Shown: positions 39,125 to 49,273, numbered from the stretch's first letter. The stretch is 64,000 nucleotides of DNA from Erythrobacter sp. SCSIO 43205 (GCF_019904235.1 NZ_CP063202.1:2294001-2358000); one strand, 5' to 3'. Numbers and translations are program-made. Notes: a model not told the origin generated them from the sequence alone.

Positions 39125-39952
39125 ATTCTTGGGTGCTAAAATCTGTTTCAGCGTAACGCGCAACTCTTCCGGGGTGTTGACTTGGAAAAGTTCATCAACA
39201 GCCGACTCAGGCTTACCGAGCACATCAACAATTGAATGAGTCGCCACTGTCTTGAGCGCCTCTCTGTCAGCCTCTCCACACGCGCCAGCTATTCCGAAAT
39301 AACGGATGCCTGGAGCGTCAATTGCCCACAACCTAGTTTGAATATGACGATAGAGAGCCTTCATCAAACTCCCTTCGTGCGCAATCTGGAGACGGCGATC
39401 AGGTCGAAGACCCGACTTTACTGAACAATACCCGATTATTTCATCGAATCTGGCAGCGCCTTCGAGCGACGCATAGAGCGAATTAACTTTGTCCAACACA
39501 CTGGAATCTACATCGCTGATATCTGGAAGATCAAGCAATGCAGCAGACACCACGACGAAGTCAGGATTTGATGAAATCAGGCTAACGTCTGCCTCTTCTC
39601 GTAGCGTTGCCCTGAGGTCGGAAATCAAAGTCGCGATCTCGGCCTGATATAAGTTTTCGCAACTGAAAATGTTCACATTTGGTAATCTGACTAGCGCGAA
39701 CTCAGTACCCTCTGTGCGTGCAAATTCGTTAGCTGCCAAAGCGATTAGAGTTTCATACCACTCGCCGCGGGAATTGTTCAGCGCGCCTCTTGTAACGCCC
39801 TCATGTTCTTCGCGTATCCCCTCTTCTATTTCCCTTATGAACTCGCCAAAGTTAGGCAGATCAAACGCAGAGCGATTGTCAATCGCTTCAACAAATGCGT
39901 CGGTTCGATTAACCGAAATTGATCCATTATCGTGGTGTGTTACTTTCGCCAA
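39110..39952 (-). CDS. Type II restriction endonuclease, Cfr10I/Bse634I family
   Basis: 280 residues. The active-site pattern fits the Cfr10I/Bse634I group: PD at 130-131, SVK at 177-179, and a Glu in HEG at 193, 14 residues after the Lys as in those enzymes; the RPDRR that follows SVK also fits. Members known to me cut RCCGGY (by recall). The target here is inferred, not shown. Only a TTG at 39952 starts the frame, with GGGGGAGGAG 5-15 bases upstream, inside the 3' end of lepA. It is probably co-transcribed with lepA. Confidence 0.82.
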   Translation of the reverse strand: MAKVTHHDNGSISVNRTDAFVEAIDNRSAFDLPNFGEFIREIEEGIREEHEGVTRGALNNSRGEWYETLIALAANEFARTEGTEFALVRLPNVNIFSCENLYQAEIATLISDLRATLREEADVSLISSNPDFVVVSAALLDLPDISDVDSSVLDKVNSLYASLEGAARFDEIIGYCSVKSGLRPDRRLQIAHEGSLMKALYRHIQTRLWAIDAPGIRYFGIAGACGEADREALKTVATHSIVDVLGKPESAVDELFQVNTPEELRVTLKQILAPKNLGKN

Positions 39953-39955
39953 GCG

Positions 39956-41773
39956 CTACTCCTCCCCCATCCTCAGCGCAGCAATAAACGCTTCCTGCGG
40001 AATACTCACATTCCCATATTCGCGCATCCGGGCCTTACCCTTCTTCTGCTTCTCCAGAAGTTTCTTCTTACGCGAGATATCGCCGCCGTAACATTTGGCG
40101 GTCACGTCTTTACGCATGGCGGCAATCGTCTCACGGGCGATGATTTTGCCGCCGATGGCGGCTTGCACCGGAATCTTGAACAGGTGGCGCGGGATGAGGT
40201 CTTTTAAACGCTCACACATTCCGCGGCCGCGTTCTTCGGCGACGCCTCTGTGCACGATCAGGGACAGCGCATCGACGGGTTCGGCGTTCACGAGGATGTT
40301 CATTTTGACCAAGTCCCCTTCGCGAAGGCCAACTTGCTCATAATCGAAGCTGGCGTAACCGCGGCTGATCGACTTCAGGCGGTCGTAGAAATCGAACACC
40401 ACTTCGTTCAACGGCAGCTCATATGTCACCTGTGCGCGCCCGCCGACATAGGTAAGGTCGGTTTGGATGCCGCGCCGGTCCTGACACAATTTCAGGATCG
40501 AGCCGAGATATTCGTCGGGGGTGTAAATCACCGCCTTGATCCACGGTTCCTCAATACTGGCGATGCGGTTCACATCGGGCCAGTCGGCGGGGTTGTGAAT
40601 GTCGATGGTGGTCGCATCCTCGGTCTTCGATTTGGACAGGTGGACGCGGTAAACCACCGATGGCGCGGTGGTGATAAGGTCGAGGTCGTATTCGCGGCTC
40701 AACCGCTCTTGAATAATCTCAAGGTGGAGAAGCCCCAGGAAACCACAGCGGAAGCCAAAGCCGAGCGCCGCGCTCGATTCCATTTCGAAAGAGAAGCTGG
40801 CGTCGTTCAAACGCAGCTTGCCGATGCTTTCGCGCAATTTTTCGAAATCGGCGGCGTCCACGGGGAACAGGCCGCAGAAAACGACGGGCTGGACTTCCTT
40901 ATACCCTTTAAGCGGTTCGGTGGCGCCGTTTTTAACCGTGGTGATGGTGTCACCGACGCGAGCCTGTTCGACCTCTTTAATCTGCGCGGTGATAAATCCG
41001 ATTTCGCCGGGGCCAAGTTCGGGCAGCTGCTCAATCTTTGGCCGCATACAACCGACGCGGTCGACAAGGTGCTGTGTGCCGCCTTGCATGAATTTGATGT
41101 TCTGCCCTTTGGTAAGGACGCCTTCGATCACGCGGACAAGGATGACGACGCCAAGGTATGGGTCGTACCATGAATCTACGAGGGAGGCTTTCAATGGCTT
41201 GTCGCGCTCGCCCTTGGGCGGGGGGATTTTGGCGACGACCGCTTCGAGCACGTCTTCGATGCCGATGCCGGTTTTGGCCGATGTCATCACCGCGTCAGAT
41301 GCGTCAAGGCCGATGACCTCCTCAATCTCGGCCTGAACGCGCTCTGGCTCTGCGGCGGGGAGGTCGACCTTGTTGATGACGGAGACGATTTCGTGATCGT
41401 GCTCAATCGACTGATACACATTGGCGAGGGTTTGCGCCTCTACGCCTTGCGCAGCGTCGACGACGAGAAGCGCGCCCTCACACGCGGCGAGGGAGCGGGA
41501 GACTTCATAGGCGAAGTCGACGTGGCCGGGCGTGTCCATCAGGTTAAGCTGATAGGTTTCGCCATCCTTCGCGGTGTAGTTAAGGCGCACGGTTTGCGCC
41601 TTGATGGTGATGCCGCGCTCTTTCTCAATGTCCATGTTATCAAGGACTTGCTCCGACATCTCACGCTCTGTCAGGCCGCCGGTGAACTGGATCAGCCGGT
41701 CAGCAAGCGTGGATTTGCCATGGTCGATATGCGCAATAATCGAGAAATTGCGAATTTTAGAGAGGTCAGTCAT
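39956..41773 (-). CDS. lepA: Elongation factor 4
   Basis: 605 residues, the usual length. It carries the GTPase motifs [10 protein letters not shown] (G1), DTPGHVDF (G3) and NKVDLP (G4), and the LepA-specific C-terminal domain with RGYASFDYE and the basic end [14 protein letters not shown]. It catalyses back-translocation or ribosome remodelling on stalled ribosomes. The ATG at 41773 gives [15 protein letters not shown], the standard start; an upstream codon at 41812 is not supported. Its last codons hold the ribosome-binding site of the endonuclease gene. Confidence 0.96.
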   Translation of the reverse strand: MTDLSKIRNFSIIAHIDHGKSTLADRLIQFTGGLTEREMSEQVLDNMDIEKERGITIKAQTVRLNYTAKDGETYQLNLMDTPGHVDFAYEVSRSLAACEGALLVVDAAQGVEAQTLANVYQSIEHDHEIVSVINKVDLPAAEPERVQAEIEEVIGLDASDAVMTSAKTGIGIEDVLEAVVAKIPPPKGERDKPLKASLVDSWYDPYLGVVILVRVIEGVLTKGQNIKFMQGGTQHLVDRVGCMRPKIEQLPELGPGEIGFITAQIKEVEQARVGDTITTVKNGATEPLKGYKEVQPVVFCGLFPVDAADFEKLRESIGKLRLNDASFSFEMESSAALGFGFRCGFLGLLHLEIIQERLSREYDLDLITTAPSVVYRVHLSKSKTEDATTIDIHNPADWPDVNRIASIEEPWIKAVIYTPDEYLGSILKLCQDRRGIQTDLTYVGGRAQVTYELPLNEVVFDFYDRLKSISRGYASFDYEQVGLREGDLVKMNILVNAEPVDALSLIVHRGVAEERGRGMCERLKDLIPRHLFKIPVQAAIGGKIIARETIAAMRKDVTAKCYGGDISRKKKLLEKQKKGKARMREYGNVSIPQEAFIAALRMGEE

Positions 41774-41844
41774 TTCGGAAGCGCATTTAGCGATCCTTGA
41801 CCTCAATGTCATTTAAGAAAAATGCAACTTAAGGAAGAGGCGAT

Positions 41845-44019
41845 TTACGCAGCCTCAAAACGCGCTTGAGGGGCATAGCTGAACTGGGGCACGCTTCCCT
41901 GGCAAAGACCACCGCCTGGCATGGCTTGATAGCTTCCCGGAGAGAGCGCCGCGAGCGGAGCGCCGGCGGCGGACAGGGCATAGGGCGACACGCGGTTGCG
42001 GGTGCACAGCCCCCCTGCTCCATCGTCGATTAATGGCTGCTCGAACTCCAAACCCTGCGTGTCTCCATTGGAGCGGATAACCGTCGCAACCGCCAATTGC
42101 CCACCGCCAAGATCGACCACGAATTGCGTGCCTTTTGGCACTTCATCAAGCCCCTGAATCAACGCGCCAGTCTTTGAAAGATTGCGCAGCACAACCTCAT
42201 AGGAATGGTCGTCGTGAATAACGTTGATGCGGCGATAGACTGTGCGGCGCTTTGAACGTCTGATCCGGTCACCGCTCGGCGCGATTTTCCAGTTGTCGCC
42301 GACCAGCTCGCCTGCAACCACATCGCGTCCTACTGGCTCTGAGAAGATCGGGCCTTCCATGCGCTTGACGCCGCAATCCTTGAGCTTTGCGAACAGCGAG
42401 GTGCTCTCGATCCCGTTAGCGATTGTGTCCATTTCAAGAGCGCCCGCAAGCGCTACGATGGCCTTGATAAGACCAAGCTCGCGCCCGTCATGTTTCTCAG
42501 CCTCTTCGACCAGCTTCTCGTCGATCTTGATCGCATCAAACGGCGCACGGCGCAGGTAAGCGAGCGAGGAATAACCACTGCCGAACTCATCCAAAGTAAG
42601 GCGAACGCCCAATTTGAACAATTGCGCAAGCGTGCGATCGACCGCGTCGGTGTCGCCGAAGAAAACGGCCTCGCTCACCTCTAGTTCAAGGCGGCGGGGT
42701 GGCAAATCGGCATCGGCAAGGGCCTCAGCCACAGTGTCAACAAAGCCATCTGCACCGAACAAGGCCACGGGTACGTTGACCGCCACATTGACAGTGTCCG
42801 GCCAATCAGCGGCATTGGCGCACGCCTCGCGAATGGCCCAATTGCCCACTTCGGCAACCTGACTTGACCCGTCGAGGATTGAGGCGAATTCCTCCTCGTC
42901 GATTTCACCGCGCTGCTGGTGCATCCAACAGATGTGAGCCTCAAGCGCGCGCACTTCCTCGCTGGCGGCATCGACTATGGGTTCGTACTTTAGGAACAGC
43001 TGTTCCTCGCGCACCGCTTCGCCCAGGTTTTCCTCAAGGCGGCGGCGGAACAAGGCCTCGTTTTCCAGCTCGCCGGAAAAGAACCGGTATTGTCCGCGCC
43101 CGCCATTCTTGGCAGCGTAAAGCGCAAGGTCAGCAGAGCGCACCACTTCGTCCATGGTGACACCATCGTGAGGCGCCACCGCGATGCCGACGGAACAACC
43201 GATGACACATCGCCCCTCCTCAAGCGTGTAAGGCTGCTTGAGCATAGTGATGATTTTCATCGCGATTTCGCCAAGCGTACCGCGATCATCAAGATCTGGC
43301 AGCATCACCTGGAACTCATCGCCGCCCAGCCGACCAATTTCGCAATCCACTTCAATCGAGCGCCTCAGGCGATCGGCAACCTGCTTTAGCAACTCATCAC
43401 CCGCCGCGTGGCCGAGTGTGTCATTGACGTGTTTGAACTTGTCGAGATCGAGCATCATCAGCGCGCAATTGCGCTTGGCTGCTTTGAACGCGGTGAGCGT
43501 CGTCTCGATGAGCTGCTTCATCCGGTGGCGGTTGGAAAGTCCGGTGAGCGAATCGAATTTGGCAAGGCGCGAGGTTTCCTCCTCGCGATAATATTCTTCG
43601 GTTATGTCCCAGCCCGTACCGCGAAAACCATCGAAGGTGTCGCCCTTGAAGCTGGGTTGGCCCGACAGGCGCAAAACCGCGCCTTCGGGGCGTTTCTCGG
43701 CGCGCACGGCAAAGCCGGAAAACGCCTTGCGTGCTCCAAGCATTAAGGCAAGCGATTTCGTGCGGCCATCGTGGTCAGCGGAAACGAAGACGCTCGAAAG
43801 CGGTTGGCCGATGATCTGGTCAAGCGGCAGGTCAAGACGCTGTGCAATGGTGCTGGACAAATAGGTGACATTGCCTTTGGGATCGCACGACCAGAACCAG
43901 CCAAGGCCCGAGCGCTCAAGGTCATCAAGCATGGCAAGCTTCTCTCCGTTGGAGAGCTCGCTTACCGCTGAGCGCGACGATGCGCCCCCTAGTGATGACA
44001 AGAGACCCTTCAAGGGCAT
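41845..44019 (-). CDS. PAS-GGDEF-EAL-PilZ protein with a degenerate EAL domain
   Basis: 724 residues: PAS-like (about 30-145), GGDEF (about 150-320; RLGGDEF at 230-236 intact), EAL-like (about 335-580) and PilZ (about 600-690; RTVYRR, then NLSKTGA). In the EAL part the signature reads EAH (360-362), the paired acidic motif reads DEFGSG instead of DDFGTG, and the AEG[IV]E element reads ANGIE. Phosphodiesterase activity is therefore unlikely; the domain may be a c-di-GMP sensor or scaffold. There is no RxxD inhibition site. It is a paralogue of the next gene upstream. Confidence 0.88.
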   Translation of the reverse strand: MPLKGLLSSLGGASSRSAVSELSNGEKLAMLDDLERSGLGWFWSCDPKGNVTYLSSTIAQRLDLPLDQIIGQPLSSVFVSADHDGRTKSLALMLGARKAFSGFAVRAEKRPEGAVLRLSGQPSFKGDTFDGFRGTGWDITEEYYREEETSRLAKFDSLTGLSNRHRMKQLIETTLTAFKAAKRNCALMMLDLDKFKHVNDTLGHAAGDELLKQVADRLRRSIEVDCEIGRLGGDEFQVMLPDLDDRGTLGEIAMKIITMLKQPYTLEEGRCVIGCSVGIAVAPHDGVTMDEVVRSADLALYAAKNGGRGQYRFFSGELENEALFRRRLEENLGEAVREEQLFLKYEPIVDAASEEVRALEAHICWMHQQRGEIDEEEFASILDGSSQVAEVGNWAIREACANAADWPDTVNVAVNVPVALFGADGFVDTVAEALADADLPPRRLELEVSEAVFFGDTDAVDRTLAQLFKLGVRLTLDEFGSGYSSLAYLRRAPFDAIKIDEKLVEEAEKHDGRELGLIKAIVALAGALEMDTIANGIESTSLFAKLKDCGVKRMEGPIFSEPVGRDVVAGELVGDNWKIAPSGDRIRRSKRRTVYRRINVIHDDHSYEVVLRNLSKTGALIQGLDEVPKGTQFVVDLGGGQLAVATVIRSNGDTQGLEFEQPLIDDGAGGLCTRNRVSPYALSAAGAPLAALSPGSYQAMPGGGLCQGSVPQFSYAPQARFEAA

Positions 44020-44194
44020 CCCCAGCCTGTCCTTTCCGATTGAACAATTAGCCGCTTTAACGGCAGTGCCTATTCATCAGGCGTAAACCCGGTTGGTTAT
44101 TTTTTCGCTAAGATCGGCAGTTAAGACACGGCTGTTTTCTGACGCGAACCCGGTGAAATTCCACCCGGTCATTCATAGGTGGCCTAACCACTGA

Positions 44195-46390
44195 TCAGCG
44201 GCGGTTGTAGGCGTTCATATCCACTTCGACGAATGCGCGCGGCACGGATTGCGAGCCCGTTGTATACGCAGCCACAGCCGAATTGGTGAGCGCCCCAAGC
44301 GGTCTTCCCGCCGCCTCGATCTGGTAGGGCGAGACACGGTGCCTTGTGCACAGTCCCCGGTCCCCGTCACTGATCAGTTTGGTTTCAAATTCAACACCCT
44401 GGCTAAACCCTTCCGAGCGCCGAACGGTGGCAACAGCAAGCTGTCCATCACCAAGATCAAGGACAAGATCGGTGCCCACTGGTACATCCAGCAAACCTTC
44501 GATCCGCGCGCCGGTTTTGGAAAGGTTGCGCAAGAAAACATTGTAGCGGCTATCGCCATGGATGACGCCGATCTTGCGGAATTCGGTGCGCCGTTCAGCG
44601 CGGTATTTTTCAGGGCCGCGCGGCTTGAATTCCAGCTCTTTGCTGTCAAACCGATCCAACAATTCATCAATCGAGATCGGGCCGGAGAAAAGATAACCCT
44701 GAAGATGGGTTGCGCCGTGGCCCTTGACCATGGCGAGTTCATCTTTCGTCTCGATCCCTTCTGCCACGGTTTCCATTTTGAGAGCTCTGGCCATGCTGAC
44801 GATGGCAGAGACAAGCGCGCTGTTGTTGTTGTCGTCAGCCGAGCACCCGCGCACAAAGCTTTGGTCGATCTTGATCTTATCAAATGGCGCATCGCGCAAG
44901 TAACTGAGCGAGGAATAGCCCGTGCCAAAATCATCCAGCGACAAACGCACGCCGCGTTTTTTGAGCTTTTTGAAAAGCTTGAGCGTGCGCTCCAGATCGC
45001 CGACGAAGACGCTTTCGGTTATTTCAAGCTCGACGCGTGCCGGGTCGACACCCGTTTTGTTCAATATGGCATCGACCGTATCGTAAAAGTCTTCCGAGGC
45101 GAATTGAATGGGTGACACATTGACCGCTGCGCGCACTTCTGGCGGGCACTTGGAAAGCTGGGTGCAGACCTCTTCGAGCACCCATTCCCCTATTTTGTTG
45201 ATGATGCCGAGCTCTTCGGCAACAGGAATGAAATCAGCAGGCGATACGCGGCCACGTTCCGGATGTTCCCATCTCAGCAAAGCCTCAAGCGAGGCGATCT
45301 TGTGCGTCTTTGCATCGACAATGGGTTGATATTGAATAAGAAACTGTTGTTGCGTCAAAGCATCGCGCAAATCGTCTTCGATCCGCTGGCGCCAATCGGC
45401 ATTCTGGCTGAGCTCACTTGAGTAGAAGCGATAGGTGCCCCGGCCTGCATCCTTGGCTGCGTAAAGCGCGAGGTCAGCTGCTTTTACCAGCTCGCTCGAT
45501 TCAATCCCGTCATAAGGCGCAACTGCAATGCCGATGGAACAGCCAATAATCGCACGCGAGCCTTCAACCGAATAGGGTTGGGAGAGCATTTGCACGAGGC
45601 GTTTGGACAAATCGCCAAGATCGCCCCGGTCGTCCATATCCGGCAAAAGGATCTGAAATTCATCTCCGCCAAGGCGCCCGATCTCGCCATGGTCACCCAG
45701 CAGTTTCTTGATCCGCGTTGCAACCTGCTTAAGCAGCTCATCACCAGCCGGATGGCCGAGCGTATCGTTGACCTTTTTGAAGCGATCAAGGTCAAGGAGC
45801 ATGATGGCACACGATCGCTTGGACTTCTTGAACGCGGTAAGCGTCTGATCGAGCTTGCGCGCCATGCGCAGCCGGTTGGCAAGCCCTGTAAGCGAATCGA
45901 ATTGCGCCGCGCGTTCTGAATCGCGGCTCTGTGCAAGGCTCTTGGTGATATCGCGCGCGGTGCCGTGGAACCCTGCGAACTCCCCGTTTGCATCGCGACG
46001 CGGGGTCGCTGAAATTTCCCACCAGATTTCTTTGCTCTGACTGGTTTGTACCGTGACATTCAGGCGTGAAATCGGGCTGCGCGAGGCGAGGCGGAATTTG
46101 AGTGGACGCGAGGTGGAATCAAGATCGTCTGAATCGCCGGTGGCCAGAAACTGGGTCAACTCGCTCCCGATAAGCGCGTCTCTTTCAGCCCCGATGGCAG
46201 CGATGGCTGAATCGGTAAGATAGGTGAGGCGCCCGGCTGCATCGCTTTCCCAAAACCACCCGATATCAGCCGCCTCAAAGCCCGCCAACATTTCGGCGCT
46301 GCGCTGTGGATCGAGCGAATGCGCGTCAACGCTCACCGGTGCAGATGCAACCGGCTGCCCTCCCGACAGTTTTGACAGCAATCGACTCAT
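44195..46390 (-). CDS. PAS-GGDEF-EAL-PilZ bifunctional c-di-GMP enzyme
   Basis: 731 residues with the same order: PAS (about 35-155), GGDEF (GGDEF at 241-245), EAL (EAL at 369-371, with LEITES, LDDFGTGYSS and AEGIET all intact) and PilZ (about 600-690; RRTEFR, then NLSKTGA). It can in principle both make and degrade cyclic di-GMP and bind it through PilZ. No RxxD inhibition site precedes GGDEF. No membrane segment is seen, so it is cytoplasmic. It probably controls motility or matrix production. Confidence 0.9.
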   Translation of the reverse strand: MSRLLSKLSGGQPVASAPVSVDAHSLDPQRSAEMLAGFEAADIGWFWESDAAGRLTYLTDSAIAAIGAERDALIGSELTQFLATGDSDDLDSTSRPLKFRLASRSPISRLNVTVQTSQSKEIWWEISATPRRDANGEFAGFHGTARDITKSLAQSRDSERAAQFDSLTGLANRLRMARKLDQTLTAFKKSKRSCAIMLLDLDRFKKVNDTLGHPAGDELLKQVATRIKKLLGDHGEIGRLGGDEFQILLPDMDDRGDLGDLSKRLVQMLSQPYSVEGSRAIIGCSIGIAVAPYDGIESSELVKAADLALYAAKDAGRGTYRFYSSELSQNADWRQRIEDDLRDALTQQQFLIQYQPIVDAKTHKIASLEALLRWEHPERGRVSPADFIPVAEELGIINKIGEWVLEEVCTQLSKCPPEVRAAVNVSPIQFASEDFYDTVDAILNKTGVDPARVELEITESVFVGDLERTLKLFKKLKKRGVRLSLDDFGTGYSSLSYLRDAPFDKIKIDQSFVRGCSADDNNNSALVSAIVSMARALKMETVAEGIETKDELAMVKGHGATHLQGYLFSGPISIDELLDRFDSKELEFKPRGPEKYRAERRTEFRKIGVIHGDSRYNVFLRNLSKTGARIEGLLDVPVGTDLVLDLGDGQLAVATVRRSEGFSQGVEFETKLISDGDRGLCTRHRVSPYQIEAAGRPLGALTNSAVAAYTTGSQSVPRAFVEVDMNAYNRR

Positions 46391-46606
46391 TGGTGACTTA
46401 GGCCCTCACTTCACTTCGCTGTGTTAGACGCAAGGAGTGAAAGAACATTAAATTCAAAGCGGCTGCATCGACAATCGAACGAACAAGCAAGGCACAACTG
46501 CAAGAATGCCAGTGCCTCGGCAGCACCTTGCAAAGATGACGCAGGCGCGCCATCACATGGAAGTTGGATAAAAAGACAATCGTTCCAATAGCTGAGGGAG
46601 AGAAGA

Positions 46607-48304
46607 ATGGTGGAGCCCAAAGTCAAGCTCGAGAACGAAGCGGCTCAATCGACTAATGCGCTTGGGCCATTGGTGGGATTGGCGCGCGAGGACTTCGTAG
46701 GGGCGGTTGCGGTGCTGCTGCGCGAAACTGCGTCTGATCCCAAACGGCTGATGAAGCACGCGCAAACCATGGGCGAGGACATGGTCAAGATCGTCACCGG
46801 GAAAAGCGACCTTGCCCCTGACCCCAAAGACAAGCGGTTCATGGATCCCGCCTGGCAGTACAATCCGTTTTTCCGGGCTGGCGCGCAATATTATCTCGCC
46901 ATTCAAAAGGGCATGAGTAACTGGCTTGAAGATCTTGAGCTGGACGAGCTGGAGCGTAACCGCGCGACCTTTATCTCCAACATCATCATCGACAGCCTTG
47001 CGCCCACCAACACGCTTGTCGGCAATCCGATTGCGCAAAAGCAGCTGATCAACTCAGGCGGGCTTAGCCTCATCAAAGGTCTGCAAAACGCCTATAACGA
47101 CATTGTCCATAACAAGGGCATGGTCAGCCAGGTGGACAAGCGCCCCTTCAAGCTTGGCGAAAATATCGCGACCTCCAAAGGCAACGTCGTCCACCGCACC
47201 GAGATGTACGAGCTCATCCATTATGCGCCCACAACAGATGAAGTCTATGAGGTGCCCCAGCTCACCATCCCGCCTCAGATCAACAAGATGTATATCAACG
47301 ACCTTTCACCGGAAAAGTCGATCATCAAATGGCAGCTCGACAATGGGATGCAGACCTTTGTGATTTCGTGGCGCAACCCGTCCAAGGAACAGGGCCATTG
47401 GGGCATGGATGAATACATCGCCTCTTGCGAAGAGGCGCTCGAAATCGTCTCTGAAATCTCTGGCTCTAAAACGGTCAATGTATCAGCTGGTTGTTCAGGG
47501 GGGCAGACCGCATCTGTGCTGGCGTCCAAACTGGCGGCGACAAACAATCCAGTTCTGGGCACGCTTACCCTTATGGTTTGCGTGCTTCACCCAAAGCCGA
47601 CCGACCTTGAAGCTGGTTCATTGGTCAGCGAAAACGGCATCCAGATCGCAAAGAAGCGCGCTGCCAAAAAAGGCATTATCAAGGCCGACGATCTTGCGCG
47701 CGGCTTTGCATGGCTTCGGCCCAACGACCTTATCTGGAACTATGTGATCAACAACTACCTGCTTGGCATGGACCCGCCCGCATTCGATGTTCTCTATTGG
47801 AACTCGGATGCAACGAACCTGTCGGCAAGCCTGATGGGCGACTTCCTGACGCTCTACGAAACACTTGCGTTCTCAACGCCAGGTGAAACCGAAATGGCAG
47901 ATCACAAAATCGACCTTACCAAGGTAACCGCGCCTTTGTTCATCCTTGGCGGCGTGACCGACCACATCACCCCTTGGAAGGCGACCTATCGCTCGACTCA
48001 GCTGTTTGGCTCAAAAGACGTGACCTATGTGCTCTCGCAAAGTGGGCATATGCAGGCAATCTTGAACCCGCCGACCAATCCCAAGGCCAAATATTTCGTG
48101 CAGCAGAAGAAAGGCAAATTGCCCGCGACAGCGGACGAGTGGCTGCAAGGGACGCAAGAGGTCAAAGGCAGCTGGTGGCCATACTGGATCGAATGGATTC
48201 AAAAGCGTTCTGGCAAGAAAGTCGCGGCGCCCAAAGAGGTTGGCAGCAAAGCCTATCCTCCTCAAGAAAGCGCTCCGGGACTCTACGTTGTTGAAGAAGT
48301 CTGA
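46607..48304 (+). CDS. phaC: Polyhydroxyalkanoate synthase
   Basis: 565 residues of a PhaC. The catalytic Cys lies in the lipase-like box SAGCSGGQ, with Asp in WNSDATNLSASL and His in SGHMQAILNPP. The length and the SAGCSGG form resemble class II enzymes of medium-chain PHA producers. It polymerises 3-hydroxyacyl-CoA into storage granules. A strong ribosome-binding site, GAGGGAGAGAAG, precedes the ATG. A depolymerase gene follows, separated by a hairpin. Confidence 0.92.
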   Translation: MVEPKVKLENEAAQSTNALGPLVGLAREDFVGAVAVLLRETASDPKRLMKHAQTMGEDMVKIVTGKSDLAPDPKDKRFMDPAWQYNPFFRAGAQYYLAIQKGMSNWLEDLELDELERNRATFISNIIIDSLAPTNTLVGNPIAQKQLINSGGLSLIKGLQNAYNDIVHNKGMVSQVDKRPFKLGENIATSKGNVVHRTEMYELIHYAPTTDEVYEVPQLTIPPQINKMYINDLSPEKSIIKWQLDNGMQTFVISWRNPSKEQGHWGMDEYIASCEEALEIVSEISGSKTVNVSAGCSGGQTASVLASKLAATNNPVLGTLTLMVCVLHPKPTDLEAGSLVSENGIQIAKKRAAKKGIIKADDLARGFAWLRPNDLIWNYVINNYLLGMDPPAFDVLYWNSDATNLSASLMGDFLTLYETLAFSTPGETEMADHKIDLTKVTAPLFILGGVTDHITPWKATYRSTQLFGSKDVTYVLSQSGHMQAILNPPTNPKAKYFVQQKKGKLPATADEWLQGTQEVKGSWWPYWIEWIQKRSGKKVAAPKEVGSKAYPPQESAPGLYVVEEV

Positions 48305-48329
48305 TAGGGATCCGTCCTAAAGAAGCGCC

Positions 48330-48390
48330 AAAGAGCTTATGGGAGGCACAGCCCGCACGGGATCTGCGAGCCGTGTCTCCCACCCTCTTT
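48330..48390 (+). promoter_or_regulatory. Extended hairpin between phaC and phaZ
   Basis: A stem GGGAGGCACAGC (48341-48352) pairs with GCCGTGTCTCCC (48370-48381) with one G-U pair and one mismatch, and an outer AAAGAG/CTCTTT pair extends it. The right flank ends in TTT. It could be a partial terminator or an mRNA stability element that sets the ratio of synthase to depolymerase. Confidence 0.4.
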
Positions 48391-48427
48391 CACCCAAAGG
48401 CGCGAGTCATGAAAGGTTAGGTCGGGC

Positions 48428-49273
48428 GTGAGTGAAGTGATGAAAGATGCAAGCCTCACCATGGAAGAGGTGGGCGGGCGGACGCTACGGGTTGCAACGT
48501 GGAGACTGGATGAGCCTTCCGACCATCTCCCGGTTCTTTTCTTCAATGGGATCGGCGCAAACATCGAAGCAGTGGCTCCGTTGGCGGCGCATCTGACAGA
48601 ACGTGCGTTCATTATGTTCGATATGCCTGGCATCGGCGAATCGCCTGATCCGGTGGTGCCCTATAATCCCTTCACCATGAGCTGGACTGCGGCTGAATTG
48701 CTAAAGAAGCTTGGCATTGCAGAAGTCGACGTGATGGGCATTAGCTGGGGCGGCGGCATGGCGCAGCATTTTGCCATGCAGCATCCGGCGCTAACGCGAA
48801 GGGTCATCCTGATCGCGACGAGCGCAGGGATGCTGATGGTGCCGGGCAACCCCAAGGCGTTGACCAAAATGGCCAACCCTCGCCGTTACATTGACCCCGA
48901 TTACATGATCAAAAACTTCGAGACGCTCTATGGCGATGGCCTTGGCAAATCGAAGGGGAAAGGCGGACATATGTCGCGCCTTAAACCGCCTTCTGCGCGC
49001 GGCTATATGTACCAATTGATGTGTATGCTGGGATGGACGAGCGCGCCGGCTTTGCCGTTCTTGTTGAAACAAAAGACGCTCATTATGATGGGCGATGACG
49101 ATGCGATTGTGCCGCTCGCCAATGGCAAGTTTCTCGATATGCTGATTCCCAACTCTGAGCTCGTTGTGATGAAGGGCGGCGGGCACTTGTTTCTGCTGAG
49201 CCACGAGGAAGAGAGCATTGCGGCCATCCGCGAGTTTCTTGACCGGCCAGAGGCTGCAAGCGAAGCGGCTTAA
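48428..49273 (+). CDS. phaZ: Intracellular PHA depolymerase, alpha/beta hydrolase
   Basis: 281 residues very like the PhaZ of medium-chain PHA operons: FDMPGIGESPDP, the nucleophile elbow GISWGGGMAQHFA, then ATSAGMLMVPGNPKAL, NPRRYIDPDYMI and LGWTSAPAL, ending with GGGHLFLLS. It releases 3-hydroxyacids from granules. The start is either the GTG at 48428 or the ATG at 48440. Its TAA is shared, in TTAA, with the convergent hydrolase gene. Confidence 0.85.
   Translation: MSEVMKDASLTMEEVGGRTLRVATWRLDEPSDHLPVLFFNGIGANIEAVAPLAAHLTERAFIMFDMPGIGESPDPVVPYNPFTMSWTAAELLKKLGIAEVDVMGISWGGGMAQHFAMQHPALTRRVILIATSAGMLMVPGNPKALTKMANPRRYIDPDYMIKNFETLYGDGLGKSKGKGGHMSRLKPPSARGYMYQLMCMLGWTSAPALPFLLKQKTLIMMGDDDAIVPLANGKFLDMLIPNSELVVMKGGGHLFLLSHEEESIAAIREFLDRPEAASEAA

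Noticed and set aside
40250-41173. Long plus-strand frame of about 307 codons
   Set aside because: It lies within lepA on the other strand, with no domain and with lepA fully supported.
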